A DNA stretch of 64,000 bases from Acanthacorydalis orientalis (lineage: Eukaryota > Arthropoda > Insecta > Megaloptera > Corydalidae): assembly GCA_034766995.1 (NCBI GenBank), contig CM068317.1, positions 30,516,001-30,580,000 of the forward strand, in the 5' to 3' direction. The notes under the pieces are model-generated. The model was not told where the DNA came from. It saw nothing but the letters and a program-made list of their open reading frames with translations, and did no database searches. A program made the translations under genes and the position numbers. Every line of letters starts with the position of its first letter. Positions within the stretch are counted from its first letter, which is position 1. Below are positions 27,998 through 59,781 of the stretch, piece after piece.

Positions 27998-29222
27998 ATT
28001 TTCATCTTTTTGCTTCTTCCACTTGAACTCAACCACTTGACCCGTTTAATTAAGAGTTTCGAATATTTTTGAACGAAAATCTAATCTGGAAAATTTTTTT
28101 TTTGATAAATAGGTTTGCTTTCCATAAAGAATTAAAATATTCATGTAACGGATCAATAACTTCATTCACTTTTATTTAAAATTAACAAATTAATCCAAAA
28201 CTAATTACATTAGTAATCTTTAATTTTTATTTTAATGTATATTTTTTTAAAAAATATACTTACATCTTTTTTTGATTGAAAAATAAAATTTTAATTTTTG
28301 TAATATAGAAATTTGTTTCAGAGTGACAGAGAGAATTGCTTTTAATAAAATGTTCATAGAAACAGGTTTAACAAAAAACAAAACATTTTTAAATAATATA
28401 TTTTATTAAAACTATGTCTACAATCATTTTGCAATTTAATTGAATAAAATGATTCAATTTTAAACTGAACTCATCGGAAACAAAAATTATTTAAAATAAC
28501 ATTTTAATAATAATAAGAACAAATTTATAAGTACTGGATATTTAGAAATAATTATATAAATCGAAAATGCATGTTTTATCTTCTTTATAACAAAACTAAT
28601 AGAATGTTTAACATTTAAATAATTTATTATATTGAGAGATAAAACAATACATTTTACACGTATATATAATTCCGTGTTTTTAATCATAATCTAATTTATC
28701 AGAAATAAAAAAATATTAATATTGTATCCAAGTAATTATATTACAGTGACCGAATAAAAAATATGTGATTTTAATTTAAATCTTACGATTAAATTTAACC
28801 TTAAATGACAAGCGCTTCTTTACCTTCAAATACGTAACAAATTTATTGCCTCTGCAAATTTCAAATGTACCTTAAGGCTAAATTTTTTATACGTTCTTTC
28901 CCAAATAATATGCATATCTAATTGATTGATTTATTAATTAATTTGACTAGAGTTTAAAAATATATCTTTCATTGATTTTTTTTATTTGATATTATTTCAC
29001 AATGGAGATACAGTTTTAAAGAAAATCACAACTCTTGTCTGCAGGTTCTCTAAGAACAAAGTACTTACTTTTGTTCTATGATAGTATATAGTATATTTTT
29101 TTTATAAATTAATGTGTTTGTAATTAATTTGATCCAACTAATTATATAAATAAACATGTTCTATGATTTTCTATTCTCTTTTGTAGAAAATCCATAATCT
29201 AATTTTCTTCTAGATTTTATAT

Positions 29223-29230
<8 letters not shown>

Positions 29231-29287
<57 letters not shown>
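29231..29287. repeat. (TA)n microsatellite
   Basis: Uninterrupted, about 28 units. Confidence 0.95.
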
Positions 29288-29291
<4 letters not shown>

Positions 29292-31465
29292 CATACAAAA
29301 TATAAATATGATTCAAAGTCTTATACTGTAAATAAAAATAATACTTCATGTAATTAACATTTTTATATTTTCACATGTATTTCATCCAATATTTGCCTTA
29401 AAACAATACATCATTATAACATTATTTTTTACTTTTATTTTATATAATACAATATTTATAATTATATTGTTTCGAATGATATATAGAAAGTAAGTAATTA
29501 CTTTTTTTTAATGGACATTAAATATAACAAATTCATTTCATATGCTCAATACTTCAAATAATCTATTGAAAATGTCACTGCTTAAAGCCTTTTTTAATTA
29601 GAAAAAAAGGTTGATTTTATTAATTTATACAAAAAAAAACTGTTAACAAGTTTTTCACAATTCCTGTTTGAATTTTGTTTATATTTTTAAAAGGGTTTAG
29701 TCTAAATTATAAAAGATGTATTTAGCTATGATAAGACTTTGAATTTTTAATATATTCTGTATGAGATAAATGAATGCATGTATATATATATATATATACT
29801 ATTCAATAATAATTTACATAAAATTTAAAGAATATCTCTAGCCCTTTCACTTGACCATTAAAAGAATAAGTATTTTACACTTTTTACTTATTTGTAAAAT
29901 TGAAGCTTGATTTTTATTGATACTACGCATAATTTTATCTACAATGACATTCACATTTGTGTATGAATATTTTTTTTTTTTATAAATTTAGGAACAAAAA
30001 TTTGTAATACCATCCGTTTTGTCAGAATTTCTATTCAGGATAAAAATACAAATTTTTAAATTATCTATAATTTACTTTTCATAAAAAGACACAATAAGTT
30101 CAAAACAATTATTTAAAATCAAATATGTGTATATGATTAACAATAGGCTCTTACATACTGATTATAAATTTCACATCAAATTTTTCTGAATCTTGAGTCA
30201 TACCATTTATAAATGCTTTTTTAAAGGCCTAATTATATTAATATTCAGTTTAATTAGATGTTAACTGATATTTTGGTCTTTAATTTTTGATTAGTCTTAT
30301 TTTATTTAGCAGGCGATTCTCAGTTATTTATTACATTATTTATATATTTTTTTAATATTTAAATTTTATTCCAAAAGTTAAATTAATGTTCATATAAATG
30401 AGTATGTACTTAACTGAATTGTACGTATATTAGTACATATATCTTCACGAACGTCAATTCACGGATTATTATATTTTGCGCGGACATTGAAATCAGATAT
30501 CTTTAAAATATTTTAAATTCAGATTCAGCATATTTTAAGATGTAGATGTTTGTATATGTTCATAAGAAGTTCAAATCTGAGGATTATTTAAAATCTGAAT
30601 TATATATTTCAAGCTTGAATTCATTTTTCCCTAATTATTGTAGTATATAGAAAGTTGTATACCTGTGAACTTTTATTTCGAACAGCAATAAACTAAAAAA
30701 ATATTTATTTCAGTTCTTAACATTTTGCTTCAAATTGATTATAAAAAAGCAATATATTTATATTAAAACACATTTTTTTGCAAAAGTTAACATTTAAATC
30801 TATGCTTTCTGTATAAATAAGCATAGTTTTATATTTTGTATGTTTTTTTGTTCTTTTTTAGATAAATTTAAATGAAATATAAACAATTTGATAATAACAT
30901 TTTACATTGATGAGATCAGTATCAATGTTTTATCTTTGATTTATTTAAAGAGCCTTTGAAATGAAATGATAATCAATTAAAAATATAAATAGTATTTTTT
31001 TACTCATATAAATTAAAACATATTTATTCACAATTGCAGTTATTTGTAAAACGGATAATATATCCATTACATCATATTAAAATAATCAATATTTTACATG
31101 TAACCACTTTCAAGAATGGGTTAAAAAGTTCAAGCAAAATAAAATATGAAACCTAATTACTTCTAAACAGTTCTCTAATATTTATTTATTTATTTTTTAC
31201 CTATCAACATTTTTTGAAAATAATTCAAGAAAAAATAATTTCTAAACAAAATATATACTTGAAAAATACTCCAAAAACTGATATCATAAAAATTATTTTT
31301 ATAAATTTTTCTAATATTTTAAAAAATAACGAATAACTTAAGTACATCAATATGAATAAATAAATTGGAAACCAAAATATGTATGCAAAAAAATACAGAA
31401 GAAACTGATGTATATAATTATTGATTGTAATAAGTAAAACCTAATAACAATTTTTTTTTAATATA

Positions 31466-31471
31466 TTTATT
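31466..31471 (-). promoter_or_regulatory. Candidate poly(A) signal of ACSL
   Basis: AATAAA on the minus strand about 165 nt after the stop codon. It is the first plausible hexamer, but chance matches are common in this composition. Confidence 0.3.
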
Positions 31472-31634
31472 TTTGCATAAGAATTGACACTACCAATCCG
31501 AGTGAGTAAATATACATATATGTGTTTATTTGCATGCCACATTTCTGGCGTGTACTTCGACCTTTTCTTCATAAACATTTCATACAGTGTCATTAAGAAT
31601 TTATGTGCAAAAAACGTGTGGTTGTCACAAGAAG

Positions 31635-49859
<18,225 letters not shown>

Positions 49860-50100
49860 TTTTGATGATTGATATGGACTAATTATACACTCGAAAAAAT
49901 CAATTCACTTCAACACCGAATGTAAATATCACTGAACTTTTCGTCACTGTCTTTGAATTTGTGTTATAAGTTCACTGAATTCAATTCCGTTAAATCAAGA
50001 AACACAGTTCTTGGAATCGATTACTTTTGATTCGTTGCATTTTATCTTCCTTTAAATTGCATACAATAACCGTATTACAAACCGTTGTCATAAATTTTAA
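49860..50100 (-). promoter_or_regulatory. Probable 5' UTR and proximal promoter side of ACSL exon 1
   Basis: Lies directly upstream of the ATG on the minus strand. It has stop codons in all frames and a slightly more balanced composition than the surroundings. No TATA box or initiator can be distinguished from the AT-rich background. Confidence 0.3.
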
Positions 50101-50642
50101 AATATCACGATTTTTTTTTAAAAAAAACGTAAATAAATTAAATGAAAATCTTGAATGTTGACGATTTAATGAATAATTTAAAACAATGATGTGAGTGTGT
50201 GATTTGTCATAATAATAAAGTATAATAATTATTTATACAATCTGTATAATTTGTTCCACATACATCTTTATATGGAATTATTCTAAAATTAGTATTATTT
50301 TATTTTGAACTCATAAATCATTATAATATTAAATTAGTTTTAGAATTTATTTTCTATTTTTTATTATTATTAATATATGAATTGTTTGATATGATTTAAC
50401 ATCAATATTTATTATATAAACCTTGTGCATTTATAGTAACCCTTTACCCTAAGTCAGCTGTACTGCCTAAGTACTTAAAGGCGTTCTACTCCTTGGCCAG
50501 TGTCAATGGCCACATTTTATCATTTACAGATAAAAGCTTTGATAAACGTTCGTCCATTAATGTCATCAGATGCTTATATTTTAACAATTAAATAATTAAA
50601 ATATAGATTACTAATTGTCCTAGTGGTCTTCATCCTTTTGAA

Positions 50643-50870
50643 TTAATTGAGCTTTTGTCTTAAAGTGAAAGGCAGAAACGCGAATAATCCAAGAAGACGA
50701 AGATCAGCATGGCGATACAGTAACGAGAGTACGGGTATGAAGAAGACAATTATAACCAAGAATAATAAAAATGGAAAAATACCAAAATCTGTTATGTAAA
50801 ATAGCGCTAAATCATCCAACAGATAAATGCAAAAGGATAATTGAAATAATAGGTACATAGATGGAAACAA
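50643..50870 (-). CDS. Candidate short hydrophobic frame, unrecognised
   Basis: The frame ends in TAA and its last 50 or so residues include FGIFPFLLFLVIIVFF followed by LLYRHADLRLLGLFAF, one or two possible membrane helices. The 3' half is richer in GC than its surroundings. A tacataacAG acceptor-like site precedes the ATTTTGG coding start, so it could be a terminal exon rather than an intact 75-aa gene. No family is recognised and chance or transposon origin is quite possible. Confidence 0.2.
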   Translation of the reverse strand: MFPSMYLLFQLSFCIYLLDDLALFYITDFGIFPFLLFLVIIVFFIPVLSLLYRHADLRLLGLFAFLPFTLRQKLN

Positions 50871-51794
50871 AAACAGTTTTAACCTTAAAATATAAATACT
50901 TTTGAAGAAGTAAATTAACGTATACTACAGTACACATTTCATTAATCCATGAGATTAATATTTTTTTTAAAATAATACATAAAGTTTTGAATATTTTCGA
51001 GAAATTTGTTAAAATAATTAATGTTTTTATAAATAAATGAATTAATGACATTAAAAAAAATAAATTTAATGTCCTAATTATTTGTTTATATATATATATA
51101 TATATATGTACAATTTTTGTTCTATTATTAACTATTTTAGAATAATTAAAACGTAGACTGTTGTCAAATATTAAAGTAAAAATTACATTTATTGCAAATA
51201 TATGATTTCAAGTATAAAAATGAATTCTAATTGGCGAAGAATCATTTTTACTTATTCACAATACGCTTTATTGAAATGAATAAAATACTTTTTATCGTTT
51301 AGTATTTTTGAACGAATTACTCTTCAGTATAATATTTAACTTCTTTAATGAACTAAGTTTAGATTTCTGAAAACTGGTATTGTGTTATTTACTTTTTTTA
51401 CTGAATATCTTATCCTTCAATTCATGGTTGTTGGCACATTAATAACATGTTGAGTCATTTTGTCACTATAATCAAAACATTAATAGATCACAGAATACAT
51501 TAATAGGTACAGTGAAAAATAAAAAGGAACAGAATGGAAATATTTAACATTCCCTTTCGCAAACAAGTTCAAGACAGAGGTTATTCATTTTTGAACAGTG
51601 TTGAGTATTATTTTAGTAACCTATTCAAGAATTTGTTCCGCAATTAAAAGCCAAATAAGGATAAAAACACTTTTTGTTATTGAGTTAGGATTTTTTGAGA
51701 TTTTTAAAACGTTTACTTTGTTGGATATCTTGCTTTTTGTAAGAAAGATCTTTAAATATATTATATATTAGTAAAAAAATCAGCACGATATCAA

Positions 51795-51799
<5 letters not shown>

Positions 51800-51846
<47 letters not shown>
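51800..51846. repeat. (TA)n microsatellite
   Basis: Uninterrupted, about 23 units. Confidence 0.95.
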
Positions 51847-51847
<1 letters not shown>

Positions 51848-52689
51848 GATTCAATTTAAGCTTCCACATGGAAGTATTATAAGGAGGCACAAGGGTTAAG
51901 AAAAGTCATGTTACTTTTTATTTAGTATTTTAGTTCCATTCAATTCTAAAATACAATTGAACTAAAGTACTAATTGATGAATAATATATACTTTTTTAAT
52001 TTTTGCGTTTTTTTAATACTTTCTTGTGGAATCTTAAGTTGAATGACTCTACTATATATATATAATACTTATTTTAAAGAAAATTGGATGTTTAAACTGA
52101 TTTTAATTCTTCCTTTTATAAAATAATTTAATTTACTATGTTAATTTCTATTTCTATTTGATACTTTAAAGTGTTAAATTCACACTGAAATCTAAAAAAA
52201 TAAAACAAAGAAATTAAAAATTTCAACATCAATTTAAAAATGTAAAGGTTATCCGTTTTGAAATCAATTCAATCCAAGAATAGCTGCTGTTTCATTCACT
52301 GACAAAAATAACGCATAATAAATGAAAGTAAAAAATTATAAAGAAACATTTTGTTAATAAATAACATATAGTGACAATTTTTCTAGCTGGTGTTTTTTGG
52401 CTACTGTTAATACAAGTCGTATTGGCCGATTTCAATACAAATTTTGTATCAAGATTCATTTTCTTCGATCAATTTCAATGTGGCATATTTTAATGGCGGA
52501 ATTTCATTCTGTTATGCAATAAATTGAAATGGTACAGACAGTAGGTTAATACATAGATGGATTTAATAGATTTGATAAATATGCAGACATATTTATATTG
52601 TAAATAAATTTCATAAATGCATTTCTCATTCATCCTAAAAACAGTAGACTTTCATAATCAGAATTGTTCAAGAATTAATTGTTGATCAT

Positions 52690-52900
52690 TTTTAATTGCT
52701 GCTATTGTGTATTTAGATGGCGATTCCATCCTCTTCAGAGTGCTTAAAATACAGAAAAATAATATTCTGTGTAACATTTTCTGGTCGACATAGAAATATT
52801 CATAATCAACAATTAAAAATGATCAGTAATGAATTATTGAACATTTTTGATTATAAAAATGTTGTTTCTCAAGTGAGTGAAAAATTCATTTGTAAAATAT
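52690..52900. mobile_element. MITE-like family copy 9
   Basis: ATGGCGATTCCATCCTCTTC, AGAGTGCTTAAAATACAGAA, then ATGATCAGTAATGAATTATT and GAACATTTTTGATTATAAAA. Confidence 0.5.
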
Positions 52901-53383
52901 CATTTAATCACAATGCCAAAACTATATAATGTGAAAAAATTATTTAATTTTAAGATGTGTATGGTTGCGAGTACAATACATTCATTAAGAAACAATGATT
53001 TTTATTTAATTTTGCTTCATGACTAAAGCTCCATTTACTTTTAAATTAATTAAAATAGGTAATACAATTATTTTGTTAGAGTTCACGAATAAGTGTAATT
53101 AATTGAGAGTAGAAAACTAAAAGCACCATCAAAAAAAAGATTGTACATACGAAATTAAAAATATGTATAATTTTAATATTCAATAAAAACACTGAAGCTT
53201 AAAAGGAACTAAAAGTTCGTGTGTAATTTAAAATTAATTTATTTTTGTTGATATAATAATTAAAATTTTGATTTCTAGCAAAACCTTTTTTTGTCAATGA
53301 AGTTGTTTTGAAGTCAATGTATTTTCAAATATGTTTAATATTACTAATAATAAAAATTATTAACTAAACTTATATATATTTTA

Positions 53384-53950
53384 ATACATAAACATCCACA
53401 GATTGTTTATAAAAATATATATTTTCACTGAATTTCATTAGAAAATTATCGTAAATTAAGAGAACTACTTAAAATTTCTCAGTTACTTTAATTAAATATT
53501 TTTCTAGAAATCACGTAATTGCATCTAATTTTAGAACTGAATATTTGATATTATATTTTCATTTAATTTTTTTTTATTTAGATATAGATTTAATTATTTA
53601 CAAGCATATGTATCCTAAATGAATTATTATGATATCTAACCAAATATGACCTTTATTTTTTTATTTTCATACATAAATATCCACAGATTGTTTATAAAAA
53701 CATATATTTTCACTGGATTTCATTACAAAATTATGGTGAAGTAAGAGAACTACTTAAAAGTTCTCAGTTACTCTAATTAAATATTTTTCTAGAAATCACG
53801 TAATTGCATCTAATTTTAGAACTGAATATTTGATAATATATTTTCATTTTTTTTTTTATTTAGATATTGATTTAATTATTTACAAGCATATATTTCCTAA
53901 ATGAATTATTATGATATCTAACCAAATATGACCTTTTTTTTTAAAAAAAA
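53384..53950. repeat. Tandem duplication, period about 285 bp
   Basis: Copy 1 (53384-53668) and copy 2 (53669-53950) both begin ATACATAAA-ATCCACAGATT and end AACCAAATATGACCTTT, with only scattered substitutions between. The unit has no coding signal. Confidence 0.85.
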
Positions 53951-54211
53951 AATAAATAAAATTTCATAATTAAACGATCATGAATAGATATTATCATTAT
54001 CATATACTTGCACTGTAAAAAAATGTACACACATCATTGTTTATATTTTAATCCATTAATAAGAATTTTATAAATATTGGTAATTAATTGAAAAGAAATT
54101 GCATCATATATAATGACAAAATTGAAGATTAATACACAGATATTTTAATTAAAAATAAAAACGTATTCGTTTATTTTATTGCAAATTATTTTTTTACTAT
54201 AATCGTATATG

Positions 54212-54216
<5 letters not shown>

Positions 54217-54279
<63 letters not shown>
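54217..54279. repeat. (TA)n microsatellite
   Basis: Uninterrupted, about 31 units. Confidence 0.95.
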
Positions 54280-54280
<1 letters not shown>

Positions 54281-54675
54281 TTAATAAAACACTAAAATAT
54301 AATTACAATATTCGTTAAGTTCTTGTAAATAGATGGACACTTATTTTTAATATTTGTAATTTTTCTTTGTCGTTTCGTGAATTCGTAATTAACAACTTCT
54401 AAAATACGTGTAATTAGCACAGTTCACATAACCGAGTTACACAACAAGTGTGCACGGATGCAGTAAATACACGAGCGAACGTGTTAACGCATACTGATGA
54501 TGATACACAATCCCGTAGGATATGTGATAGAAGAACAGACAGGAATAGATATCGGGCGAGTTGTTGGCTATGATAATCGCGTGGTCTTACCATACGGTTG
54601 AAATCGTAGGTCGTGAGATGGACGATGCCGCGTGATATTTTTCATCATCTTCAGTCATATGAACGACGTGCCGAA

Positions 54676-54679
<4 letters not shown>

Positions 54680-54744
<65 letters not shown>
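54680..54744. repeat. (TA)n microsatellite
   Basis: Borders the GC-richer island at 54400-54675. Confidence 0.95.
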
Positions 54745-54747
<3 letters not shown>

Positions 54748-55556
54748 TGTATGTATATTGAAAGCTTTTACGGATTGATACTTTCTGAAAGACATACTGA
54801 AAACTGATAATCGAAAATTAATTCTGTCAATATTATCTTTTCACACTTTCTACATTAAAAAGACAAGACGAAATATACGAATCGTATTTTGAAATGTAGA
54901 TGTTTTGCCAAGTAAAATATTACAATAAATATTCTTATTTAGAAGAAAAAAATTAGTCTTGGCGAAAGTTTATTTCTTAAATAAACAGTTCATTACAAGG
55001 ACAATTCGCTTAAAATAAAATAGTGTAACCTAGATATTACGACTATTTACTTACAAGAAAACAATGACAAAAATGTTAGAAATCTCATAATTTTGCAACT
55101 TAGTCTCTCATTCATGGCGCATTAAACTCATAGTGAAGTATTTATTAATTCAAGTATACAATGAATACATTTGGAATTGACTTGTCTGAAAACGTGCTGT
55201 GCTATAATTTAGATTTATGAAATATTATTTAGATTGTTTTATATTTTATTTATAATTTTACTATGATTAATTATTTATTTTAGACGAAACTAGTTATAAA
55301 ATCAAGTATATCTTTTCAGTGAATCTTAGAAAATAACAAGGAGAAAAATATACGCATATTCCTTATACACACTTATTCTTAAAACTTGATTAGTTTTTAA
55401 TATAAAATTCTTTCCAATGGTTATGTTCGGGCACTAATAACCTTAGTAGCTGGCGTGCCATTGAACCGCAAACAACCAACCTACTATCTTTTTAATGACA
55501 TTTCTTTTTAAAATCATTCACATATTTACAATATTCATTTTAATAAATGATATATA

Positions 55557-56330
55557 TTAGCCGTGAAAATTTATTTGATGCCTTTAAATTGAATCAGTTT
55601 TAAATTAAAATATTTTCTCGTCATTTTAAGATTTTCAAGTGCCAACCTTAAAATTTAAAAACACTATATATATTTGCCAAGTAGTTTGCATAACCTCACA
55701 AAGCAGTACTGAACACGATAGTGTCCGAAAAGCAGCATATTAAGCATTGCATACTTCTCGCATTTCAGTTGAAAAAAATGCTACCGAAACAGCGGGAATG
55801 ATTTGTTCAGCTTTAGAGGAAGGTTTTGTGATGCATAAACATGTAAAAAATGGTTTCAAAGGTTTCGGAGTGACGATTTTGATTTTTCTGATCAAGAACG
55901 TCCTAGACAACCGAAATAGTTTAAAGACAAGTAATCTTGAGTAGCTGTTAAGTGAAAAATCATCTCAAAATGAACAGGAACTCGCTCAATAATTCGGTAT
56001 TATCCGGCAAGATATTTCCTATCGTCTACACTGGCTGGGAAAAATTCAAAAGCTAAGCTGATTGATTCAGCATGAGCTCAGTCCAGAAAAAAGAAAGAAG
56101 ATGCAATGTGGCTATGTCCTTGCTCACAAGGTTTAAAAAGAAGGATTTTTTTGTATAAAACCATAACCGAGAATGACAAAAAGGTTTTGTACGACAATCT
56201 TATGCGCCGAAAATCATGGATTACGCCCGGTGAACCATCAACATCGACAACGCCCGTTGAATGAACGACTCCAAATCAAATATTCACACCAAAAACTGTA
56301 TATTTGGTTGGACATTAAGGGTATCGTGTA
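55557..56330 (+). pseudogene. Degenerate Tc1/mariner transposase, 5' end through middle
   Basis: Left end TTAGCCGTGAAAATTTATTTG resembles the inverted terminus of the copy at 27.6 kb. The transposase begins near 55722: KQHIKHCILLAFQLKKNATE, then MICSALEEGF and NGFKGFG (HTH region). Further on are TENDKKVLYDN and RRKSWITPGEPSTST, typical of mariner proteins around the first catalytic Asp, then W-DIKG-like sequence. Several stops and frameshifts interrupt it and the C-terminal DNA after DIKG is missing or replaced. It is inactive. Confidence 0.85.
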
Positions 56331-56544
56331 TTAATTGACATATTTTTAAAGATTATTTTAAAAACATCTTCCAAATTACCCCAAATAAACTTACTTCAAT
56401 AATTTTTGATAAGTATTACAAAAATGTATTCAAAAAATCAAAGAATCTGCGGACTGAACAAAACCTAAGAACTTTTTATTTGAGAGTACTGTAAAGATCT
56501 ATGTACTCATCGAGCGTTGGAAATAGTCACTCTTTCTATATATT

Positions 56545-56755
56545 AGCATTCTAAGGATGTTGGGACTGTTATCAAAATGTGTATAAGTAACAATTAAAAA
56601 TCAATCATTAGTAATTTATTGGATGTTTTTGATCAGAAAATAAATTTATGGTTTGTGGAATAAAAGAAAAATTAATTTGTGAAACAGTTACTCTTTATTG
56701 AAAGATGTATCAAAAAATCAAACACACGTACTGACATTCTGGCTACGATCACCTT
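56545..56755. mobile_element. MITE-like family copy 10
   Basis: TTCTAAGGATGTTGGGACTG, TTATCAAAATGTGTATAAGT, AACAATTAAAAATCAATCAT and, at the end, TTCTGGCTACGATCACCTTA, matching the GTCTGGCTAAAGTCACCTTA end of copy 5. Confidence 0.55.
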
Positions 56756-57093
56756 AAGGTGAAGTTTTTGTAAAAGACATTAACACCAATTTTACAACTT
56801 ATAATTTAAAAAAAAATCGAAAATGACAACTCTGACTAATGTTTTAGTACAAAATATTTTCGTGTTTTTATGTAATTAAATACAGTTTACTGAAGCCCAT
56901 AGACAGACAATTTATGGTTATGGTAATACACATTTCATTGTTAGTAAATAAATTGCGTATAAAAATGTTTTCCAAAGAACTGAAAACAAATATTTATTTC
57001 CCTATCTTACAAATTATAATAACAATTCATTGTTTCCATTTTTCAATCGATACTTATACCTCAATTAACTTTAAGCGTGTTATCCATAATATG

Positions 57094-57097
<4 letters not shown>

Positions 57098-57175
<78 letters not shown>
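57098..57175. repeat. (TA)n microsatellite
   Basis: Uninterrupted, about 38 units. Confidence 0.95.
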
Positions 57176-57181
<6 letters not shown>

Positions 57182-57769
57182 TATTAAAATTCTAATTTTT
57201 CCATTTTCACGACATTCTATTTATGTCCGTTAAAGGTCAATCGATTTTAGAATTCTATTTTTATGTTATTTTTTATACGCCGACAATTTTCATACACATA
57301 TTTATATATTTATTTTTTAAATATGTATTTACGAAAATAGAAATATTTTATGCTTAATGAACCTATTAAAAGTACACATATGTTGCACACAAGCATCAAA
57401 ATATTAAAATTAAACGATTTTATATAAGAAGCGATTTCTACACTGCTTTGAAATAAGTTTTTTAGGAAACTAAAGAAGAATAAGTCATGAAAGACATTCT
57501 TTTTAAACGATCTTTCATTATCAAAACTACAGTTTTGTACATTTAATAAGCTACGATTTTTATCATTGAAACAAAATGTGTTAAACGGATGGAAGTTGCC
57601 AAAGAAGACTCGAAAGTAAAAATGTAGAGCCAAATAACTTCAATGTGAAATCGCAAACTTGAATATTTATTCGTCTAATCAACCTTTGTGTATAATAAAC
57701 ACGTCTTGTAAACAAGACTAGACTTTAACCTACACAAAAATAAACATGAAAGGGTATACATACATACAT

Positions 57770-57774
<5 letters not shown>

Positions 57775-57843
<69 letters not shown>
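57775..57843. repeat. (TA)n microsatellite
   Basis: Preceded by CATACATACATACACACA. Confidence 0.95.
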
Positions 57844-57845
<2 letters not shown>

Positions 57846-58553
57846 CGCGACAACACCTACAAAGAAAAATATTAGACTGATACTCAAAATTAATTTAAAT
57901 TTATGATAAGAGGTTTTGAAATGTGTTTTTTAGTTAAGCCCGAATAGCATTATGTCAGAATGATATGTGGATGATATCGTTCAAGTGTGTGTTTCCACTA
58001 ATTCGCTAAAAAGAAACACACATTAAAAAATAAATCACAGGCCATTCAGATATCTATACGTGTTTCTTTTTTAAGAACTTTTCAGTTGAATGTTCTATGT
58101 CATGTATTTTCATATCAAAGCATTTATAATAGAATTAGTACGGCTTGTAATGTCATTATGTCGAACCGGTGACCATGCGAGTATTATTTTCGAATGGTAT
58201 GTTTTTATAAGTTGAAATATTCAAAGTGTAATTGATTGTTCAAATCAGGAACAAGATGTATAGTATGGAATATTAGAAAGTGTGTTGATGATAAATGCAT
58301 ATTATCAATTATTCTTGACAGGAAAAGTTATGAGTTTTCTTACAGTTAAATTTATTTTGTATTTATTTTTGTATAAATATTTAATATACGTTTTCGAAGG
58401 TGGAAAATTATACACGACATAAATTTGTACAGATTTTTTTTAGATTGTGATGACACTTTCAATTTCACCGCATTCCAAATGTTTGAACGTGTATGAAGCC
58501 ACGTAAGTCTTCACATATTTCAGGTACGAGTTTCTTAAAAAATATTCGAAATG

Positions 58554-58557
<4 letters not shown>

Positions 58558-58607
<50 letters not shown>
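58558..58607. repeat. (TA)n microsatellite
   Basis: Uninterrupted, about 24 units. Confidence 0.95.
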
Positions 58608-58611
<4 letters not shown>

Positions 58612-58695
58612 TAGAGAAAACAATCAATAAATTTGAAAAATTTATAATTAAACTCAATAAAGGCAAAATTCGACACCTAGAAATCTAATCAAGTT

Positions 58696-58730
58696 TTAAC
58701 ACTTTGTAGAGGAACTCTACAAAGTGTTAA
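58696..58730. other. Perfect 16-bp hairpin with GAA loop
   Basis: TTAACACTTTGTAGAG, GAA, then its exact reverse complement. It sits about 40 bp before the mariner left end at 58768. Confidence 0.8.
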
Positions 58731-58767
58731 GACTGTCTCTCTTTATATATATATAAATATATATATA

Positions 58768-59781
58768 CGAGGGGTGTTAAAAAATTACCTGGTCGAAAGA
58801 GACGGAACGACCATACTATAATTTAATTGTTGAATCCTCCTTACAACATAACTTAAGACGATTACAAATCGTTAGAGCGAGTTCGTAACGGTTGTGAGTT
58901 GGTTGAGGACGAGGAAAGATCGAGACGGTCTTCAACATTAGAACCCAATGAAAACGTTCAAAAAGTTAGTCAAATGGTTCGATCAAATAGCCGATTGATT
59001 ATTTGGGAAATTTCTGAGAATCTGGACATCTCTTACGGTTCAGTTCAAATCAATTTAACGACAAATTTGAACAGGAAGCGAGTGAGCACAAAATGTGTTC
59101 CACTTGTTCTAACGTCCGAACAAAAGGAATATCGTTTGTCAATTTCGTTATAGTTGCGTGATCATGCCTTAGATTTGGAGTTTTTGAGAAGTGTTATCAC
59201 CGAGTCTTGGGTATATGGTCATGATTCTGAGATCTAGCTCCAGATTTCTCATTAGAAATCAACCGGCTCGCTCTGTGCGAAAAAAGCTCACCATTCAACA
59301 TTATGATGTTGATTTTTTTTTCGGTCTGGAAGGAATTGTATGAGCGGAATTTGAACCTAAAGGCACAGCAATAAACTCTGAACACTATAAGGGCGTATTA
59401 GAATTTTTACGAAACAATATCTGCAGAAAAAAAAACAGAAAAATGGACAAACGGTTTCATTCTCCAACATAACAACGCTGTAATGCGACAATTTTTTTTG
59501 GATAAAAAAAAATAATGTGTTTCTATCCATTGTATCATCGACTTCTGAGTTTTCCTCAAAGTGAAAATGCTAATGAAGACGAAGTTTTTCCAATTAATGC
59601 CGGAGATATTAATTGGAAACACTTCCTTCCAATATTATCTTGAAAAGTGGCAATAATGTCGGAATAAGTGCGTTTCAAGAGGGAAGGGGGAAATATTTTG
59701 AGGGAGACTAATTGTAATTTGTATTTTACCACAATAAAAAAAAAATATTTGAACACTCACCGTACTTTTGAATACTCATCG
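58768..59781 (+). mobile_element. Mariner-family element, internally deleted, with terminal inverted repeats
   Basis: The left end CGAGGGGTGTTAAAAAATTAC and the right end (complement of ...TTTTGAATACTCATCG) are imperfect inverted repeats flanked by TA. The element is about 1.0 kb, shorter than a typical 1.3-kb mariner, because most of the N-terminal HTH is missing. Confidence 0.75.
58899..59730 (+). pseudogene. Mariner transposase relic
   Basis: Recognisable blocks in order are RSRRSSTLEPNENVQKVSQM, WEISENLDISYGSVQ, KRVSTKCVPLVLTSEQKEYR, ITESWVYGHDSE, EKWTNGFILQHNNA and, near the end, a KW-x(n)-C-x-SRGKGEIF-type terminus. Catalytic residues are damaged: the usual DETW reads ESW and HDNA reads HNNA. 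Many frameshifts and stops are present. Confidence 0.85.

Larger units (their letters stand above)
50101..55556. other. Upstream intergenic DNA, mostly without genes
   Basis: AT-rich. Contains a candidate hydrophobic minus-strand frame at 50643-50870, a MITE-like copy at 52690-52900, a 285-bp tandem duplication and a GC-richer island at 54400-54675. No gene is established. Confidence 0.5.
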
